DNA of 64,000 nucleotides from Actinophytocola sp. (GCA_009377475.1 WHTY01000004.1:37625-101624), one strand, 5' to 3'; counted from the stretch's first letter, positions 9,003-18,347 are shown. Numbers and translations are program-made. The notes: generated by a model from the sequence alone, not told the origin.

Positions 9003-10994
9003 TTGCCGATCGCACTGAGCCCCGGCGCGGCCATGACGACCGTCGGCGTCACGCTCCTGGTTGTGTTCGTCCCCGGCCTGCTCGCCGCGGCGGCCCTCGG
9101 CCTGCGCGGCTGGCTGCTCGTCGCGAGCGCGCCGCTCGTCACCTACGCCGTGGTCGGCATCGCGGGCCCGTGGCTGGCCATCGCGGGCGTGCCGTTCACC
9201 GTGACGACGTGCGCGCCGGCGACCCTGGTCGTCGTCGCGGCCTGCGCGGGGATCGGACTGCTGCGCCGCAGGCGGGCGGCGTTGTTCCGGCTGCGCAGGG
9301 ACGACGTCAGCTCCCCGTGGCAGCGCGGCGCGCACCTTGCCGTCGTCGGCTGCGTGGTGGCCGCGGCGGTGATCGGCAGTGACGCGGTGCTCAGCGGCAT
9401 GGGCACCCTGGCGGCCATCCCGCAGGACTGGGACGCCGCCTTCCACGCCAACGGCATCCACTACATCGCGGAGTCACACGACAGCAGCCTCACCGGCATG
9501 GGGTCGCTGAACAAGTACGGCGACGGCACCGCGCTGTTCTACCCGAACGGCTACCACCTCATCGGCGCGCTGGTGTACCAGCTCAGCGGCGTCTCGATCG
9601 CGGCGGTGCTCAACGCCCACACCGTGCTGCTGCCGGGTCTGCTCGCGCTCACGGCGGTCGCCCTGCTCCGGCAGTACCGGAGCAGAGCGGTGTTCGCCGG
9701 GTTCACCGCCCTGCTCGCGATCGCCCCGGTCACGCTGCTCTACGCCTCGCTGGAGCGCGGGCCGCTGCTGACGTTCCTGGAAGGGCTGGTGCTGCTGCCA
9801 GCCGGTGTCGCTGTGCTGCGGCAACTGCTGACACACCGGGACGTCGCCTCGGCAGCCCTTGCCGTGCTGGCGCTGGTCGGTCTGCTCGCCATCCACCCGT
9901 CGACATTGTTCACCGGGCTGGTCTTCGGGATCCCGCTGCTGGCGCAGCACTGGCTCGCCGCGCGGTCGCGCATCGGCGGTGACCTGCTGGCGCTCGGCGG
10001 CGTCATCGCGGCGACCGCGCTGCTGGCCGCGCCGCACCTGATCGGCGCGGCGACCCGGCCCTCCCCCGGCGGCCTGATCACCTGGCCCGCCGAGCTGGAC
10101 ATCCAGAGTGCGGTCGGGGCGCTGCTGGTGTTCCAGCACGACCAGCCGCTGCCGCAGCTCTGGCTCGGCGCGGCGCTCGGGCTCGGCCTTGTGTTCGTCC
10201 GCAGGCTCGGCGAGCTGCGGTGGCTCGCGGCGACCGCGCTGCTGACGAGCGTCGCGTGGGTCGTGGTCGCGACGTCGGACGCGCCGATCGTCACCACGCT
10301 CAGCCAGCCGCTGTGGAACGACCCGTGGCGGTTCATGGCGCTGGCGGCGCTGCCGCTGACGATGCTCGCCGCGCACGGCCTCGCCGAGACGCAGTCGGTG
10401 GCCGCGCGGCTCGCGGCGGGCGTCCCGCGCACGTGGGTCGCTGGTGGCGTCGCGGTCGTAGTGCTCGCGGGCTTCGCCGGGGTGACCGGGCTGTTCTACA
10501 CCGCTCCGAACACCGCCGTCGTCCACAAGGGCTTCGACATGGCGGACAGCGAGCGGGTCAGCGCCGCCGAGGTCGAAGCGATGCGGAGGCTCGGTGAGCT
10601 GGCCGCGCCCGGCGAGTGGGCGATGAACGACCGCTTCGACGGCACCGTGTGGACGTACGCGATCAGCGGCGTGCGCACCGTCGCGGCGCATTACGACCGG
10701 CGGGCCACCCCGAGCCAGGCGCAGTTGCTGTCGCAGCGGTTCAAGCGCTACGGCAAGAGCCCCGACGTGCGGGCCGCTGCCGCCGAGCTGAACGTGCGCT
10801 GGGTGATCGTCGGCAAGCGCGGCTTCATCCACGAGGACAAACACCGGATCAACGGGCTCACCGGCCACCGCGCGATGCCGTTCCTGACCAAGGTGTACGA
10901 GAACGACGGCGCGGTGATCTATCGGCTGGACCGCACGATCAACGGCTACGAGTTCACGTCGACGCTGCGTGGCGCAACGTCGCCCGGGCGCTGA
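9003..10994 (+). CDS. DUF6541-type multi-pass membrane protein
   Basis: A 663-residue integral membrane protein with about 12 hydrophobic segments over its first 490 residues and a soluble C-terminal domain of about 160 residues. The conserved loop region reads PQDWDAAFHANG then YGDGTALFYPNGYHL, which I associate with the actinobacterial DUF6541 family; the topology recalls GT-C glycosyltransferases, with the acidic D-A-x-F-H loop a candidate active site. The function is unproven. It starts at TTG 9003 with CGGAG before it; ATG 9033 is an alternative. Its 3' end overlaps the convergent YbhN-type gene by 41 bases. Confidence 0.75.
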   Translation: MPIALSPGAAMTTVGVTLLVVFVPGLLAAAALGLRGWLLVASAPLVTYAVVGIAGPWLAIAGVPFTVTTCAPATLVVVAACAGIGLLRRRRAALFRLRRDDVSSPWQRGAHLAVVGCVVAAAVIGSDAVLSGMGTLAAIPQDWDAAFHANGIHYIAESHDSSLTGMGSLNKYGDGTALFYPNGYHLIGALVYQLSGVSIAAVLNAHTVLLPGLLALTAVALLRQYRSRAVFAGFTALLAIAPVTLLYASLERGPLLTFLEGLVLLPAGVAVLRQLLTHRDVASAALAVLALVGLLAIHPSTLFTGLVFGIPLLAQHWLAARSRIGGDLLALGGVIAATALLAAPHLIGAATRPSPGGLITWPAELDIQSAVGALLVFQHDQPLPQLWLGAALGLGLVFVRRLGELRWLAATALLTSVAWVVVATSDAPIVTTLSQPLWNDPWRFMALAALPLTMLAAHGLAETQSVAARLAAGVPRTWVAGGVAVVVLAGFAGVTGLFYTAPNTAVVHKGFDMADSERVSAAEVEAMRRLGELAAPGEWAMNDRFDGTVWTYAISGVRTVAAHYDRRATPSQAQLLSQRFKRYGKSPDVRAAAAELNVRWVIVGKRGFIHEDKHRINGLTGHRAMPFLTKVYENDGAVIYRLDRTINGYEFTSTLRGATSPGR

Positions 10995-11907
10995 CCGCCG
11001 CGCCGCCCGCCGTGACCAGGTCCGCGACCAGGAACATCACGCGCGAGACGGCGGCGAACGCGAGCGCTTCCACCTGACCGATCCCGGCCACGACCAGCAC
11101 CGCGACGATCACGACCTCCCGCGCGCCAGCGCCAGCCGGGAAGATGAACGCGACGGTGCCCGCCGTCATCGCCAGCGCCATCGCGCCGACGCACAGCGCG
11201 AGGCCGGTCCAGCCGGGCGCGCCAACCGAGTTCGCCAACAGCCACAGGTGCAGGCCGTGTAGCACCTTCGCGACGCCGGATGCGCCGAGCGTCTTGCCGA
11301 CCATCGCGCCGCTGAGGGTGTGCTCCAGCGCTGGCTTGCGCAGCAGCCGCAGCACCAACGACGTCCCCCACGTCAGCACGCGCGGGTGCAGCGCGACCAG
11401 CCCGATCGGGATCAGCGCGAGCATCCAGCGGGCGTTCGGGCTGGTGTCGAAGATGACCGGCAGCGCGATCAGCCCGGCGACCATCGCGGACACCATGATC
11501 ACGCCGAGGTGCACAAGCGAAGCCACGAACACCCGCGCCCGCGCGAGGCCAGCCTGCTTGCCGAGCTCCATCTGGAGCAGGTAGCCCCACACCGAGCCGG
11601 GCACGTACTTGCCGAGCTGCCCGACGAGGTAGATCCGCGAGCTGCGGCGGTAGCCGACCGGCATGCCGAGGTGATCGATGATGACCTGCCAGCCGTAGAC
11701 GGTCGCCGCGAGCGACGCCATCACCATGAGCTGCGACAACACCGCCGACTGCCACGGGATGTCGCCGAGGGTGGTCCAGAACTCCGTCCAGTGCTTGCCG
11801 AGCTGGTACACGGCGAACGCGGTCACGACGGCGATGGCCAGCCAGCGCAGCCCGTTGACGACCTGCGTCCTGGTGAGGGAGACCTGCCTGGTCCTCGTCT
11901 CGGTCAT
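10954..11907 (-). CDS. Lysylphosphatidylglycerol synthase-TM (YbhN/AglD-like) family membrane protein
   Basis: A 317-residue polytopic protein with roughly eight membrane segments. It has the family-typical YLVGQLGKYVPGSVWGYLLQ segment (about residues 88-107) and the late FIFPAGAGAREVVIV motif. The family includes MprF transmembrane domains and AglD/YbhN proteins, thought to handle or flip lipid-linked glycosyl donors or glycolipids. The ATG at 11907 overlaps the TGA of the LpxA-like gene by 4 bases, so it is the third gene of the run GT4, LpxA-like, YbhN. I infer it moves the product of those two genes. Confidence 0.82.
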   Translation of the reverse strand: MTETRTRQVSLTRTQVVNGLRWLAIAVVTAFAVYQLGKHWTEFWTTLGDIPWQSAVLSQLMVMASLAATVYGWQVIIDHLGMPVGYRRSSRIYLVGQLGKYVPGSVWGYLLQMELGKQAGLARARVFVASLVHLGVIMVSAMVAGLIALPVIFDTSPNARWMLALIPIGLVALHPRVLTWGTSLVLRLLRKPALEHTLSGAMVGKTLGASGVAKVLHGLHLWLLANSVGAPGWTGLALCVGAMALAMTAGTVAFIFPAGAGAREVVIVAVLVVAGIGQVEALAFAAVSRVMFLVADLVTAGGAAVSARATLRHAAST

Positions 11908-12590
11908 CCCGCCTCCCACGCCCGCACCAGTGCGCTCACGTCGGCGGGCAGGCCATCGACGTCCCACGGCCGCTGCTCGGTGATGCACGTCGTCAGCCGC
12001 TCGATCACGTCGTCGGCCACGCCGTTGCGGGACAGGCCAACGACGTTGACGCCGGTCACCCGCGCGGGCGCGCCGACGCTGACGCTGAACGGTCCGATGT
12101 CGCCACGCACGACGGCGCCCATGCCGACCATCGCGCCAGGCCCAATCGCGCCGCGCTGGTGCACGGTGACGCCGAGCCCGAGGTTGGCCAGCGACCACAC
12201 CTCGCTGTGTCCCCCGACGACGACGTTCGACCCGAGGGTGACGTCGTCGCCGATCACGCAGTCGTGGGCGACGTGGCTGCCGCGCAGGAAGTAGCCGTTG
12301 CCGCCGATGTCGGTGCTGCGCTCGGTGCCCTGGTGGGCGCTGAAGTACTCGCGGATGCGGTTGCCGTCGCCGATGGTGACGCCGTGGCCGTCGAGCTCGC
12401 CCTCCCACGCGGCGGGGTGCGGCGCGGCGCGATGCGACGCCGGGGTGCCGATCGTGACGTGCGGCCCGATCCAGTTGCCTGAGCCGATGACCGTGGGGCC
12501 GACGATGACCGCGAACGGGCCGATGACGTTGTCGTCGCCCAGCTCGACTCCGTCGCCGATGACGGCGCTGGGGTGGATGCGGTTACCCAC
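11904..12590 (-). CDS. LpxA-like UDP-sugar acyltransferase (left-handed beta-helix)
   Basis: A 228-residue hexapeptide-repeat protein. Beyond generic hexapeptides it keeps LpxA-specific landmarks: NRIREYFSAHQGT (77-89), matching the family N-x-I-R-E block; VAHDC (107-111), whose His109 aligns with the catalytic histidine of LpxA; and GVNVVGLSRNG (180-190). The C-terminal helical part is shorter than in E. coli LpxA (262 residues). LpxA acylates UDP-GlcNAc or its 3-amino form. A Gram-positive has no lipid A, so the product here is unknown. The GTG start overlaps the glycosyltransferase stop by 8 bases, and the stop overlaps the YbhN-type start. Confidence 0.8.
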   Translation of the reverse strand: MGNRIHPSAVIGDGVELGDDNVIGPFAVIVGPTVIGSGNWIGPHVTIGTPASHRAAPHPAAWEGELDGHGVTIGDGNRIREYFSAHQGTERSTDIGGNGYFLRGSHVAHDCVIGDDVTLGSNVVVGGHSEVWSLANLGLGVTVHQRGAIGPGAMVGMGAVVRGDIGPFSVSVGAPARVTGVNVVGLSRNGVADDVIERLTTCITEQRPWDVDGLPADVSALVRAWEAG

Positions 12591-13773
12591 GCGGTCGCCT
12601 CGCCAGGTCGGTCAGCACCTCGATGTGCTTGTCGATGACCGCCGACATCGTGAAGTGCTTGTCGACGATCGACGCGCCCTCGGCCGCCATGCGCCGCGAC
12701 TCCTCGGGGTTGCGGATGACCTCGACCAGTCGTTCGGCAACGGCGTCCGGCGCGTGCTTCGGTACCAGGTGCAGGTGGACGCGGTCGATGGTCTTGATGT
12801 CGCCGAAGTGGTCCTCCTCGATCGCGGCGACCTGCGGCACGCCCGCGGCGAGTGTTTCGAGGCAGGCGGTGCCGAAGCCGATGCCCTGGAGGCTGTGGCA
12901 CTCGACGTCGGCGGCGGCGAGGTAGTGCGGCACGTCGGCCTTCGGCACGGCGCCGGTGGTGATGATCGCGTCGCGCACGCCCAGCTCGTCGGCGCGGCGC
13001 AGGAAGGCGTCGTAGTAGATGCCGCCGACGACGACCAGCTTCGCGTCGGGGTGTTCTGTGAGCACCCGCGGCATCGCCTCGACCAGCGTGACCCGATCTC
13101 GCAACGGGATGACGTGACCGACGGACAGGATCATCGGCGCGTCCCCGACGCCCAGCCGCTCGCGGATGCCGGTCGGGTCGCCGCCGCGCGTCCACTCCGG
13201 TTCGAGGCCGACCGGGATGTCCACTGTGCCGGACGCGCCGCGGGCGTACCTGCGGTTGATGTAGTCGTCCATCAGCGAGTCCATGACGACGTGCACCGGC
13301 TTGTAGCGACGCAGGATCGGCGCGACGAGGCAGGCGTCCAAGGCGCGGAACACCGCCTGGTATATCGGCTTCGGGCTCTCCAGCCTGGTGTGCACGCTCA
13401 GCAAGACCGGGACGTCGTTGCGCCGCGCCCACCTGCCAGTCGCCCAGGTCAGGTCGAAGAACTGACCGTGCTGGTGGATCACGTCCGGCCGGAACTCCCC
13501 GAGCAGTTCGCGCAGCCTGCGTGGCAGCGACGGCCTGGTGGCGAAGGCGAGATCGAAGTTGATCGCGAGTTTCGTCTTGGGCAGCCGGACGGCGGGCAAC
13601 CGCGCGATCCGGACGCCGTCGACGTCCTCCGCTACGGGCGCGCCGGGGTACTCGGCGGTGATGACCAGCACCTCGTGGCCCCGCCCGACGTAGCCCTTCG
13701 CGAGCGACTCGGCCATGTGCGCGCTGCCGCCCACCCGTGGCGGGTAGAAGTTGTTGACGACGGCGATTCTCAT
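12583..13773 (-). CDS. Family 4 glycosyltransferase (GT-B)
   Basis: A 396-residue retaining glycosyltransferase. The N-terminus has RIAVVNNFYPPRVGGSAHMAE, typical of GT4 acceptor-domain entry. The second Rossmann domain has PMILSVGHVIPLRD (about 231-244), LVVVGG and the nucleotide-sugar E-x7-E-like block GFGTACLETLAAGVP. It probably adds a sugar to a lipid or polysaccharide acceptor on the cytoplasmic face. It is first of the overlapping GT4, LpxA-like, YbhN run and shares a divergent 149-bp promoter region with lhgO. Confidence 0.88.
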   Translation of the reverse strand: MRIAVVNNFYPPRVGGSAHMAESLAKGYVGRGHEVLVITAEYPGAPVAEDVDGVRIARLPAVRLPKTKLAINFDLAFATRPSLPRRLRELLGEFRPDVIHQHGQFFDLTWATGRWARRNDVPVLLSVHTRLESPKPIYQAVFRALDACLVAPILRRYKPVHVVMDSLMDDYINRRYARGASGTVDIPVGLEPEWTRGGDPTGIRERLGVGDAPMILSVGHVIPLRDRVTLVEAMPRVLTEHPDAKLVVVGGIYYDAFLRRADELGVRDAIITTGAVPKADVPHYLAAADVECHSLQGIGFGTACLETLAAGVPQVAAIEEDHFGDIKTIDRVHLHLVPKHAPDAVAERLVEVIRNPEESRRMAAEGASIVDKHFTMSAVIDKHIEVLTDLARRPRG

Positions 13774-13922
13774 GCACGCTCCGGGTGCGGTGTGTGTCCG
13801 ATAAAGACCCGGCCAGACGATATGCGCCGCTGGGGTGGTGGCCCTACGCGGGGCGACGCGGGTAGAGCCGCGTCGGCCACGGGGTCGAGCCCTGCTGCCC
13901 GCGCGCTATAGGCTGCGATGCC

Positions 13923-15104
13923 GTGCGCACCATCGCAGTGATCGGCGGCGGGATCATCGGGCTCGCGGTCGCGCGTGAGCTGGCACGACGTGGCAACGAC
14001 GTCACGGTGCTCGAGAAGGAAGACCGACTCGCCACCCACCAGACGGGGCACAACTCAAACGTCGCGCACGCAGGCCTTTACTACCCACCTGGATCGTTCA
14101 AGGCGCGGATGTCCGTTGCCGGAAACCACTCGATCGTGCGATACGCGCGCGAGCATGGGGTGGCCGTCGACGTCTGCGGCAAGCTCGTCGTCGCGACGTC
14201 CGACGCCGAACTCCCCGCGCTGCATCGGCTCGCGGAGCGGGCGACGGCCAACGGCGTCCCGGCGAAGCTGATCGACCCGGGCCAGGCGCGGGAGTACGAG
14301 CCGGAGGTGGCCTGCGTCAAGGCGCTGCGGGTGGAGTCCACCGCCGCGATCGACTTCCCCGGCGTGTGCCGCGCGCTCGCGGCCGAGCTGGCGTCGTCGG
14401 GTGCGGAGATCCGGCTCGGCACGCGCGTGGTCGCGATCAACCGGCGAGTGGCTGGCGGCGTCGACGTGCACACGTCGTCCGGTGTTGTGCGGGCGGACGC
14501 GCTGGTCAACTGCGCCGGGTTGCACGCCGACCGCATCGCCCGGCTCGCAGGACTCGCGCCGGACACCCAGATCGTGCCGTTCCGGGGTGAGTACTACGAG
14601 CTGCGGCCGGAGCGCCGGGACCTGGTGCGCGGGCTGATCTATCCGGTGCCCGATCCGGCGTTGCCGTTCCTCGGCGTGCACCTGACGCGGATGCTGGACG
14701 GCTCGGTGCACGCCGGGCCAAACGCGGTACTGGCGCTGCGCCGGGAGGGCTACCGCTGGCGCGACGTCAGCATGCGGGACACGGCGGAGGCGTTGCGGTT
14801 CGCCGGGACGTGGCAGCTGGCGTCGCGGTTTCGCCGCACCGCCGTCGAGGAGGTGCGGCGCTCGCTGTCCCGCCGCCGGTTCGCCGCCAGCCTCGCGAGG
14901 CTGGTGCCCGCGATCGAACCGGACGACATCGTGCGGTGCGGGTCAGGCGTCAGGGCGCAGGCGCTGCGCCCTGACGGCACACTGGTCGAGGACTTCCTGA
15001 TCGAGCAGGCGCCGTATCAGGTGCACGTCCTCAACGCGCCGTCCCCAGCAGCCACCTGCGCCCTGGAGATCGCCACCCACATCGCGGCCACCCTGACCCC
15101 CTGA
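13923..15104 (+). CDS. lhgO: L-2-hydroxyglutarate oxidase (LhgO-type FAD oxidase)
   Basis: A 393-residue FAD enzyme of the DAO family that oxidises L-2-hydroxyglutarate to 2-oxoglutarate, passing electrons to the membrane quinone pool. The N-terminal VIGGGIIGLAVARELARRG is the FAD-binding motif, followed by the LhgO hallmark HQTGHNSNVAHAGLYY (about 38-53), KARMSVAG, PFRGEYYEL and the C-terminal RAQALRPDGTLVEDFLIE. Length and motif order match LhgO. The GTG at 13923 is the start. A 21-bp repeat array begins 8 bases after its stop. Confidence 0.92.
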   Translation: MRTIAVIGGGIIGLAVARELARRGNDVTVLEKEDRLATHQTGHNSNVAHAGLYYPPGSFKARMSVAGNHSIVRYAREHGVAVDVCGKLVVATSDAELPALHRLAERATANGVPAKLIDPGQAREYEPEVACVKALRVESTAAIDFPGVCRALAAELASSGAEIRLGTRVVAINRRVAGGVDVHTSSGVVRADALVNCAGLHADRIARLAGLAPDTQIVPFRGEYYELRPERRDLVRGLIYPVPDPALPFLGVHLTRMLDGSVHAGPNAVLALRREGYRWRDVSMRDTAEALRFAGTWQLASRFRRTAVEEVRRSLSRRRFAASLARLVPAIEPDDIVRCGSGVRAQALRPDGTLVEDFLIEQAPYQVHVLNAPSPAATCALEIATHIAATLTP

Positions 15105-15112
15105 CCCCACCC

Positions 15113-15235
15113 CGCGAGTCTCACCTTATCCCGCGCGAGTTACACCTTCCGGACTCGCGAGTCCCGCGTTGTGGTGCCGTGCGTCCCGACTTACGTGGCG
15201 GCGTGTTCCGACTTCCGGCGCCGCGAGTTCCGCGA
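15113..15235 (+). repeat. 21-bp tandem repeat array C, about six units
   Basis: Units start at 15113, 15134, 15156 (one extra base), 15177, 15198 and 15219. The first two, right behind the lhgO stop, are near-consensus (CGCGAGTCTCACC..., CGCGAGTTACACC...). Later units change to a variant in which CCGACTT replaces CACCTTATT. The array runs into the 3' end of the small secreted-protein gene. Confidence 0.85.
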
Positions 15236-15640
15236 TCAGCCGAGAACCGCGGCGAACGTTCCGGCAACGTGGATCGAGCCGAACGAGACGTGGAACTGGC
15301 CGTGAGCGGTGCCACCGAAGAACGACGAACCGCTGAACGTGCCGGTCAGCGTCGTACCCGACGTCTCAGACCTGTTGAGGCCCTTGAGCTTGAGCTTCAT
15401 CTTGCCCTTGCCATTGCCGTGCAGCTTGATCTTGCCGGAGATCGGGCCGCTCAACGCGCCGAGGTGGCTGTTGCCGTGGCAGTGCCCGGACAGCTTGTGG
15501 TGGTGAAGCTGGTAGTTGCACATCAAGTGTGTGCCCGCAGTCGGCCCGGCGGGCGCGGCGCTTGCGGACGGGACCAACCCCGCCAAAACGAGCACAAGCG
15601 CGCCGAACAATGCGGTCAGAGTGCGGTTGACGTTTCGCAT
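15236..15640 (-). CDS. Small secreted protein of unknown function
   Basis: A 134-residue protein with a clear Sec signal peptide (RTLTALFGALVLVLAGLVPSASA, cleavage after about residue 28). The mature part of about 105 residues starts with two cysteines near CNYQ and GHCHG, then Lys/Gly-rich beta-type repeats ending in GQFHVSFGSIHVAGTFAAVLG. I do not recognise the family; the composition suggests an extracellular beta-barrel or beta-sandwich. ATG 15640 has GGAGG seven bases upstream. An imperfect 28-base palindrome sits just upstream. Confidence 0.8.
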   Translation of the reverse strand: MRNVNRTLTALFGALVLVLAGLVPSASAAPAGPTAGTHLMCNYQLHHHKLSGHCHGNSHLGALSGPISGKIKLHGNGKGKMKLKLKGLNRSETSGTTLTGTFSGSSFFGGTAHGQFHVSFGSIHVAGTFAAVLG

Positions 15641-15662
15641 GGCTGCCTCCAGGCTTGTGAGC

Positions 15663-15690
15663 TGCGGTAATCGATTTATCGAGTGCCGCA
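15663..15690. promoter_or_regulatory. 28-base imperfect palindrome upstream of secreted-protein gene
   Basis: TGCGGTAATCGAT (15663-15675) pairs with ATCGAGTGCCGCA (15678-15690), eleven of thirteen positions matching around TT. It lies 22 bases before the ATG at 15640, where an operator or a 5' UTR hairpin would sit. Confidence 0.4.
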
Positions 15691-15861
15691 AGAGTATGCC
15701 CAACAAGGCCGTCCGGTTGCCCGGAAGCCGCACAATGCACTCCGTAGAGTAAGACGACCACTCCTGTGTGTGACGGTCAGCTGTCGCGATGAGCGGCACG
15801 CGGACGTTCAGTCGGAGTGCTTCGTGTCCTTCGACGTCGTCTCCGGCTGGACGCGGGTCTC

Positions 15862-15947
15862 GCGGCTTCGCCAGGGATATTGCGCGAATCGCGCCAGACT
15901 CGTACCCCAGTGTCCGATTCGCGAGGCAATATACCTGGCGAAGCCGC
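15862..15947. repeat. Palindromic intergenic element, copy 1
   Basis: Outer arms GCGGCTTCGCCAGG (15862-15875) and CCTGGCGAAGCCGC (15934-15947) are perfect inverted repeats. Inner arms GATATTGCGCGAATCG and CGATTCGCGAGGCAATATA continue the stem with a small mismatch. A half-copy (CCTGGCGAAGCTGCG) follows at 15975-15989. A related element lies at 27826-27906. The surrounding 423-bp gap 15641-16063 shows no coding sequence I can support. Confidence 0.75.
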
Positions 15948-16063
15948 ACGTCAGCTCCGAACGCAGCAGGCATGCCTGGCGAAGCTGCGGGGTAAACGAC
16001 GGGGGCAGGCCGTGAGGCGCGTCGAGACCAGGCGCTTCAGGCTGCGCGCGGCGCGCCGGAGCG

Positions 16064-17332
16064 TCAGCTCGCGACGGGCTCGATCACCTCGCGACCGCCG
16101 AGGAACGGGCGCATCGCCTCGGGCACCCGGACCGAGCCGTCCGCCTGCTGGTGGTTCTCCAGGATCGCCACGATCCACCGCGTCGTGGCGAGCGTGCCGT
16201 TCAACGTCGCCGCGACCTGCGGCTTGCCGTTGTCGTCGCGGTAGCGGATGCCGAGCCTGCGGGCTTGGAACGTCGTGCAGTTCGACGTCGACGTCAGCTC
16301 GCGGTACGCCTGCTGCGTCGGCACCCACGCCTCGCAGTCGAACTTGCGCGCCGCCGACGTGCCGAGGTCGCCGCCCGCCGTGTCGATCACCCGGTACGGC
16401 ACCTCGATCTTGGCCAGCATCTCCTCTTCCCATCCGAGTAGCTTGGCGTGCTCCGCCTCGGCGTCATCGGGACGGGCGTAGACGAACATCTCGACCTTGT
16501 CGAACTGGTGCACGCGGATGATGCCGCGCGTGTCCTTGCCGTACGACCCAGCCTCGCGGCGGAAGCACGACGACCAGCCCGCGTAGCGCAGCGGACCGCC
16601 GGAGAGGTCCAGGATCTCCTCGGAGTGATACCCGGCGAGCGACACCTCAGACGTGCCGACCAGGTACAGGTCGTCGGCCTCAAGCCGGTACACCTCGGCG
16701 GCATGCGAGCCGAGGAATCCGGTGCCCTGCATGACCTCCGGGCGCACCAGCACCGGCGGGATCATTAGCTGAAACCCGTTCTCGATAGCCTGCGCCGCCG
16801 CCATGTTCAGCAGCGCGAGCTGGAGCTGCGCCCCGATGCCGGTCAGAAAGTAGAACCGCGCGCCGGACACCTTCGCGCCGCGCTCCATGTCGAGCGCGCC
16901 GATCCGCTGGCCGATCTCAAGGTGATCGGACGGCGTGAAGTCGAACTCGGCGGGCGTGCCGACGTGCTTGAGGACTTCGTAGTCCTCCTCGCCGCCCGCA
17001 GGCGCGTCGGGGTGCACGAGGTTCGGCACGCTCTGGTGCAGCTCGCTGAACTCCTCCGACGCCTGGGTCTGTTCGGCCTCGGCGGCCTTGACCTCGGCGG
17101 CCAGCTCCTTGCCCCGCGCGAGCAGCCGCTCGCGCTCCTCGCCCTGCGCCTTGCCGATCTGCTTGCCGAGCTGCTTCTGCTCGGAACGCAGCGTGTCGGC
17201 GCGGGAGATGGCGGATCGCCTGCGCTGGTCCAAGTCGAGCAACTTGTCGACAACGCCTTCGTCCTCGCCACGGTTGCGCTGCGACGCGCGCACGAGGTCG
17301 GGGTCTTCGCGCAGGATCCTGGGGTCAATCAT
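16064..17332 (-). CDS. serS: Seryl-tRNA synthetase
   Basis: Class II synthetase of 422 residues charging tRNA-Ser. The N-terminal two-helix coiled-coil arm (about residues 25-105, rich in E/K/Q) is followed by the catalytic core: motif 2 [28 protein letters not shown], the SerRS-specific [19 protein letters not shown] and motif 3 [18 protein letters not shown]. Length and order are those of bacterial SerRS. An ATG start at 17332 follows a hairpin terminator of the upstream gene. No T-box-like leader is visible. Confidence 0.98.
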   Translation of the reverse strand: MIDPRILREDPDLVRASQRNRGEDEGVVDKLLDLDQRRRSAISRADTLRSEQKQLGKQIGKAQGEERERLLARGKELAAEVKAAEAEQTQASEEFSELHQSVPNLVHPDAPAGGEEDYEVLKHVGTPAEFDFTPSDHLEIGQRIGALDMERGAKVSGARFYFLTGIGAQLQLALLNMAAAQAIENGFQLMIPPVLVRPEVMQGTGFLGSHAAEVYRLEADDLYLVGTSEVSLAGYHSEEILDLSGGPLRYAGWSSCFRREAGSYGKDTRGIIRVHQFDKVEMFVYARPDDAEAEHAKLLGWEEEMLAKIEVPYRVIDTAGGDLGTSAARKFDCEAWVPTQQAYRELTSTSNCTTFQARRLGIRYRDDNGKPQVAATLNGTLATTRWIVAILENHQQADGSVRVPEAMRPFLGGREVIEPVAS

Positions 17333-17377
17333 GGCTGTTCAGCCTAGAACCCCCGGTCATCGCCCGCGTGTGCGACC

Positions 17378-17413
17378 CCGGCAGGCGCGCCGCGACGACG
17401 TCGCGCCTGCCGG
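17378..17413. terminator. Hairpin terminator between dhmA-like gene and serS
   Basis: CCGGCAGGCGCG (17378-17389) and CGCGCCTGCCGG (17402-17413) form a perfect 12-bp GC-rich stem in the 97-bp gap downstream of the dehalogenase. Confidence 0.6.
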
Positions 17414-17429
17414 AGTGCGCACGCTCAGC

Positions 17430-18347
17430 TCACTGTGGCGTCGCCCGCACGAACGCCACGATCTCCTCCGCGAGCTGTTCGCCAGCGTCTTCCTGCAGGA
17501 AGTGCCCCGCATCTGTGATGGTCGGGTGCTCCCTGCCAGCCGCGCCCGCCACCGCGCGCTGCAGGATCGGCCCCATCGGCCCCGTGATCGGGTCGCCGTC
17601 CGAGAACGCGCACAGGAACGGCTTGTCCAGCTCGCTCAACGCCTGCCACGCTGCGCGGTTGGCCTCGGTCGCCGGGTCGTCGGTGCTGGTCGGCACGAGC
17701 GTCGGCATCGCCCGCGCTCCGGCCTTGTACGACTCGTCGGGGAACGGCGCATCGTAACCCCCGACGACGTCATCCGCCACCGACCTGCGGCAACCGGACA
17801 CGACGAACCGCCCGATGTCCAGCTTTTCCGCCTTCTCCACGGCCTCGCGGAACATCCACCAGACGTCCGGCATCGGGTGGTCACCGGTGGGCAGCCCGGT
17901 GTTCGCGGCGACGACGCGGGCGAACCGGTCGGGGTTCTCCGCGACGAGGCGCAGGCCGATCAGTCCGCCCCAGTCCTGACCGACGAGGGTGACGCCGCGC
18001 AGGTCGAGGGCGTCGAACGCGAGCGAGCGCACCCACTCGACATGGCGGGCGTAGCTGTGGTCGCTGACCTCGGTCGGCTTGTCCGAGCGGCCGAACCCGA
18101 CGAGGTCAGGCGCGATCGCCCGCAGCCCGGCATCGGCGAGCACCGGCATCATCTTCCGGTACAGGAACGACCAAGTCGGCTCACCGTGCAGCAGCAGAAC
18201 GGGCTCACCATCGGCAGGTCCCGCCTCGACGTAGGCCATGCGGATCATTCGATCGCTCTCGGGATCGGATACCTCGGCATAACGCGGCTCGTAGTCGAAG
18301 TCGGGCAAGCCGTCGAAGCACTCGTCAGGTGTCCGGAGGATACGCAT
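17430..18347 (-). CDS. dhmA: Haloalkane dehalogenase (HLD-I type)
   Basis: A 305-residue alpha/beta hydrolase that would cleave carbon-halogen bonds through an aspartyl ester. HGEPTWSFLYRKM (54-66) has the E and W of the halide site. VGQDWGG (122-128) carries the nucleophile Asp125 and halide-stabilising Trp126. DAGHFLQED gives the catalytic histidine. These features place it in the DhmA/DhlA group rather than among epoxide hydrolases. The natural substrate in actinomycetes is usually unknown. The ATG at 18347 is followed directly by family sequence. Confidence 0.88.
   Translation of the reverse strand: MRILRTPDECFDGLPDFDYEPRYAEVSDPESDRMIRMAYVEAGPADGEPVLLLHGEPTWSFLYRKMMPVLADAGLRAIAPDLVGFGRSDKPTEVSDHSYARHVEWVRSLAFDALDLRGVTLVGQDWGGLIGLRLVAENPDRFARVVAANTGLPTGDHPMPDVWWMFREAVEKAEKLDIGRFVVSGCRRSVADDVVGGYDAPFPDESYKAGARAMPTLVPTSTDDPATEANRAAWQALSELDKPFLCAFSDGDPITGPMGPILQRAVAGAAGREHPTITDAGHFLQEDAGEQLAEEIVAFVRATPQ

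Noticed and set aside
10954..12408. A 484-codon minus-strand frame joined to the YbhN-type gene
   Set aside because: Its first 167 codons are an out-of-frame reading of the LpxA-like gene; ATG 11907 with an ATGA overlap is the real start.
16064..17332. T-box leader upstream of serS
   Set aside because: The gap before serS holds only a terminator hairpin; no conserved T-box sequence is seen.
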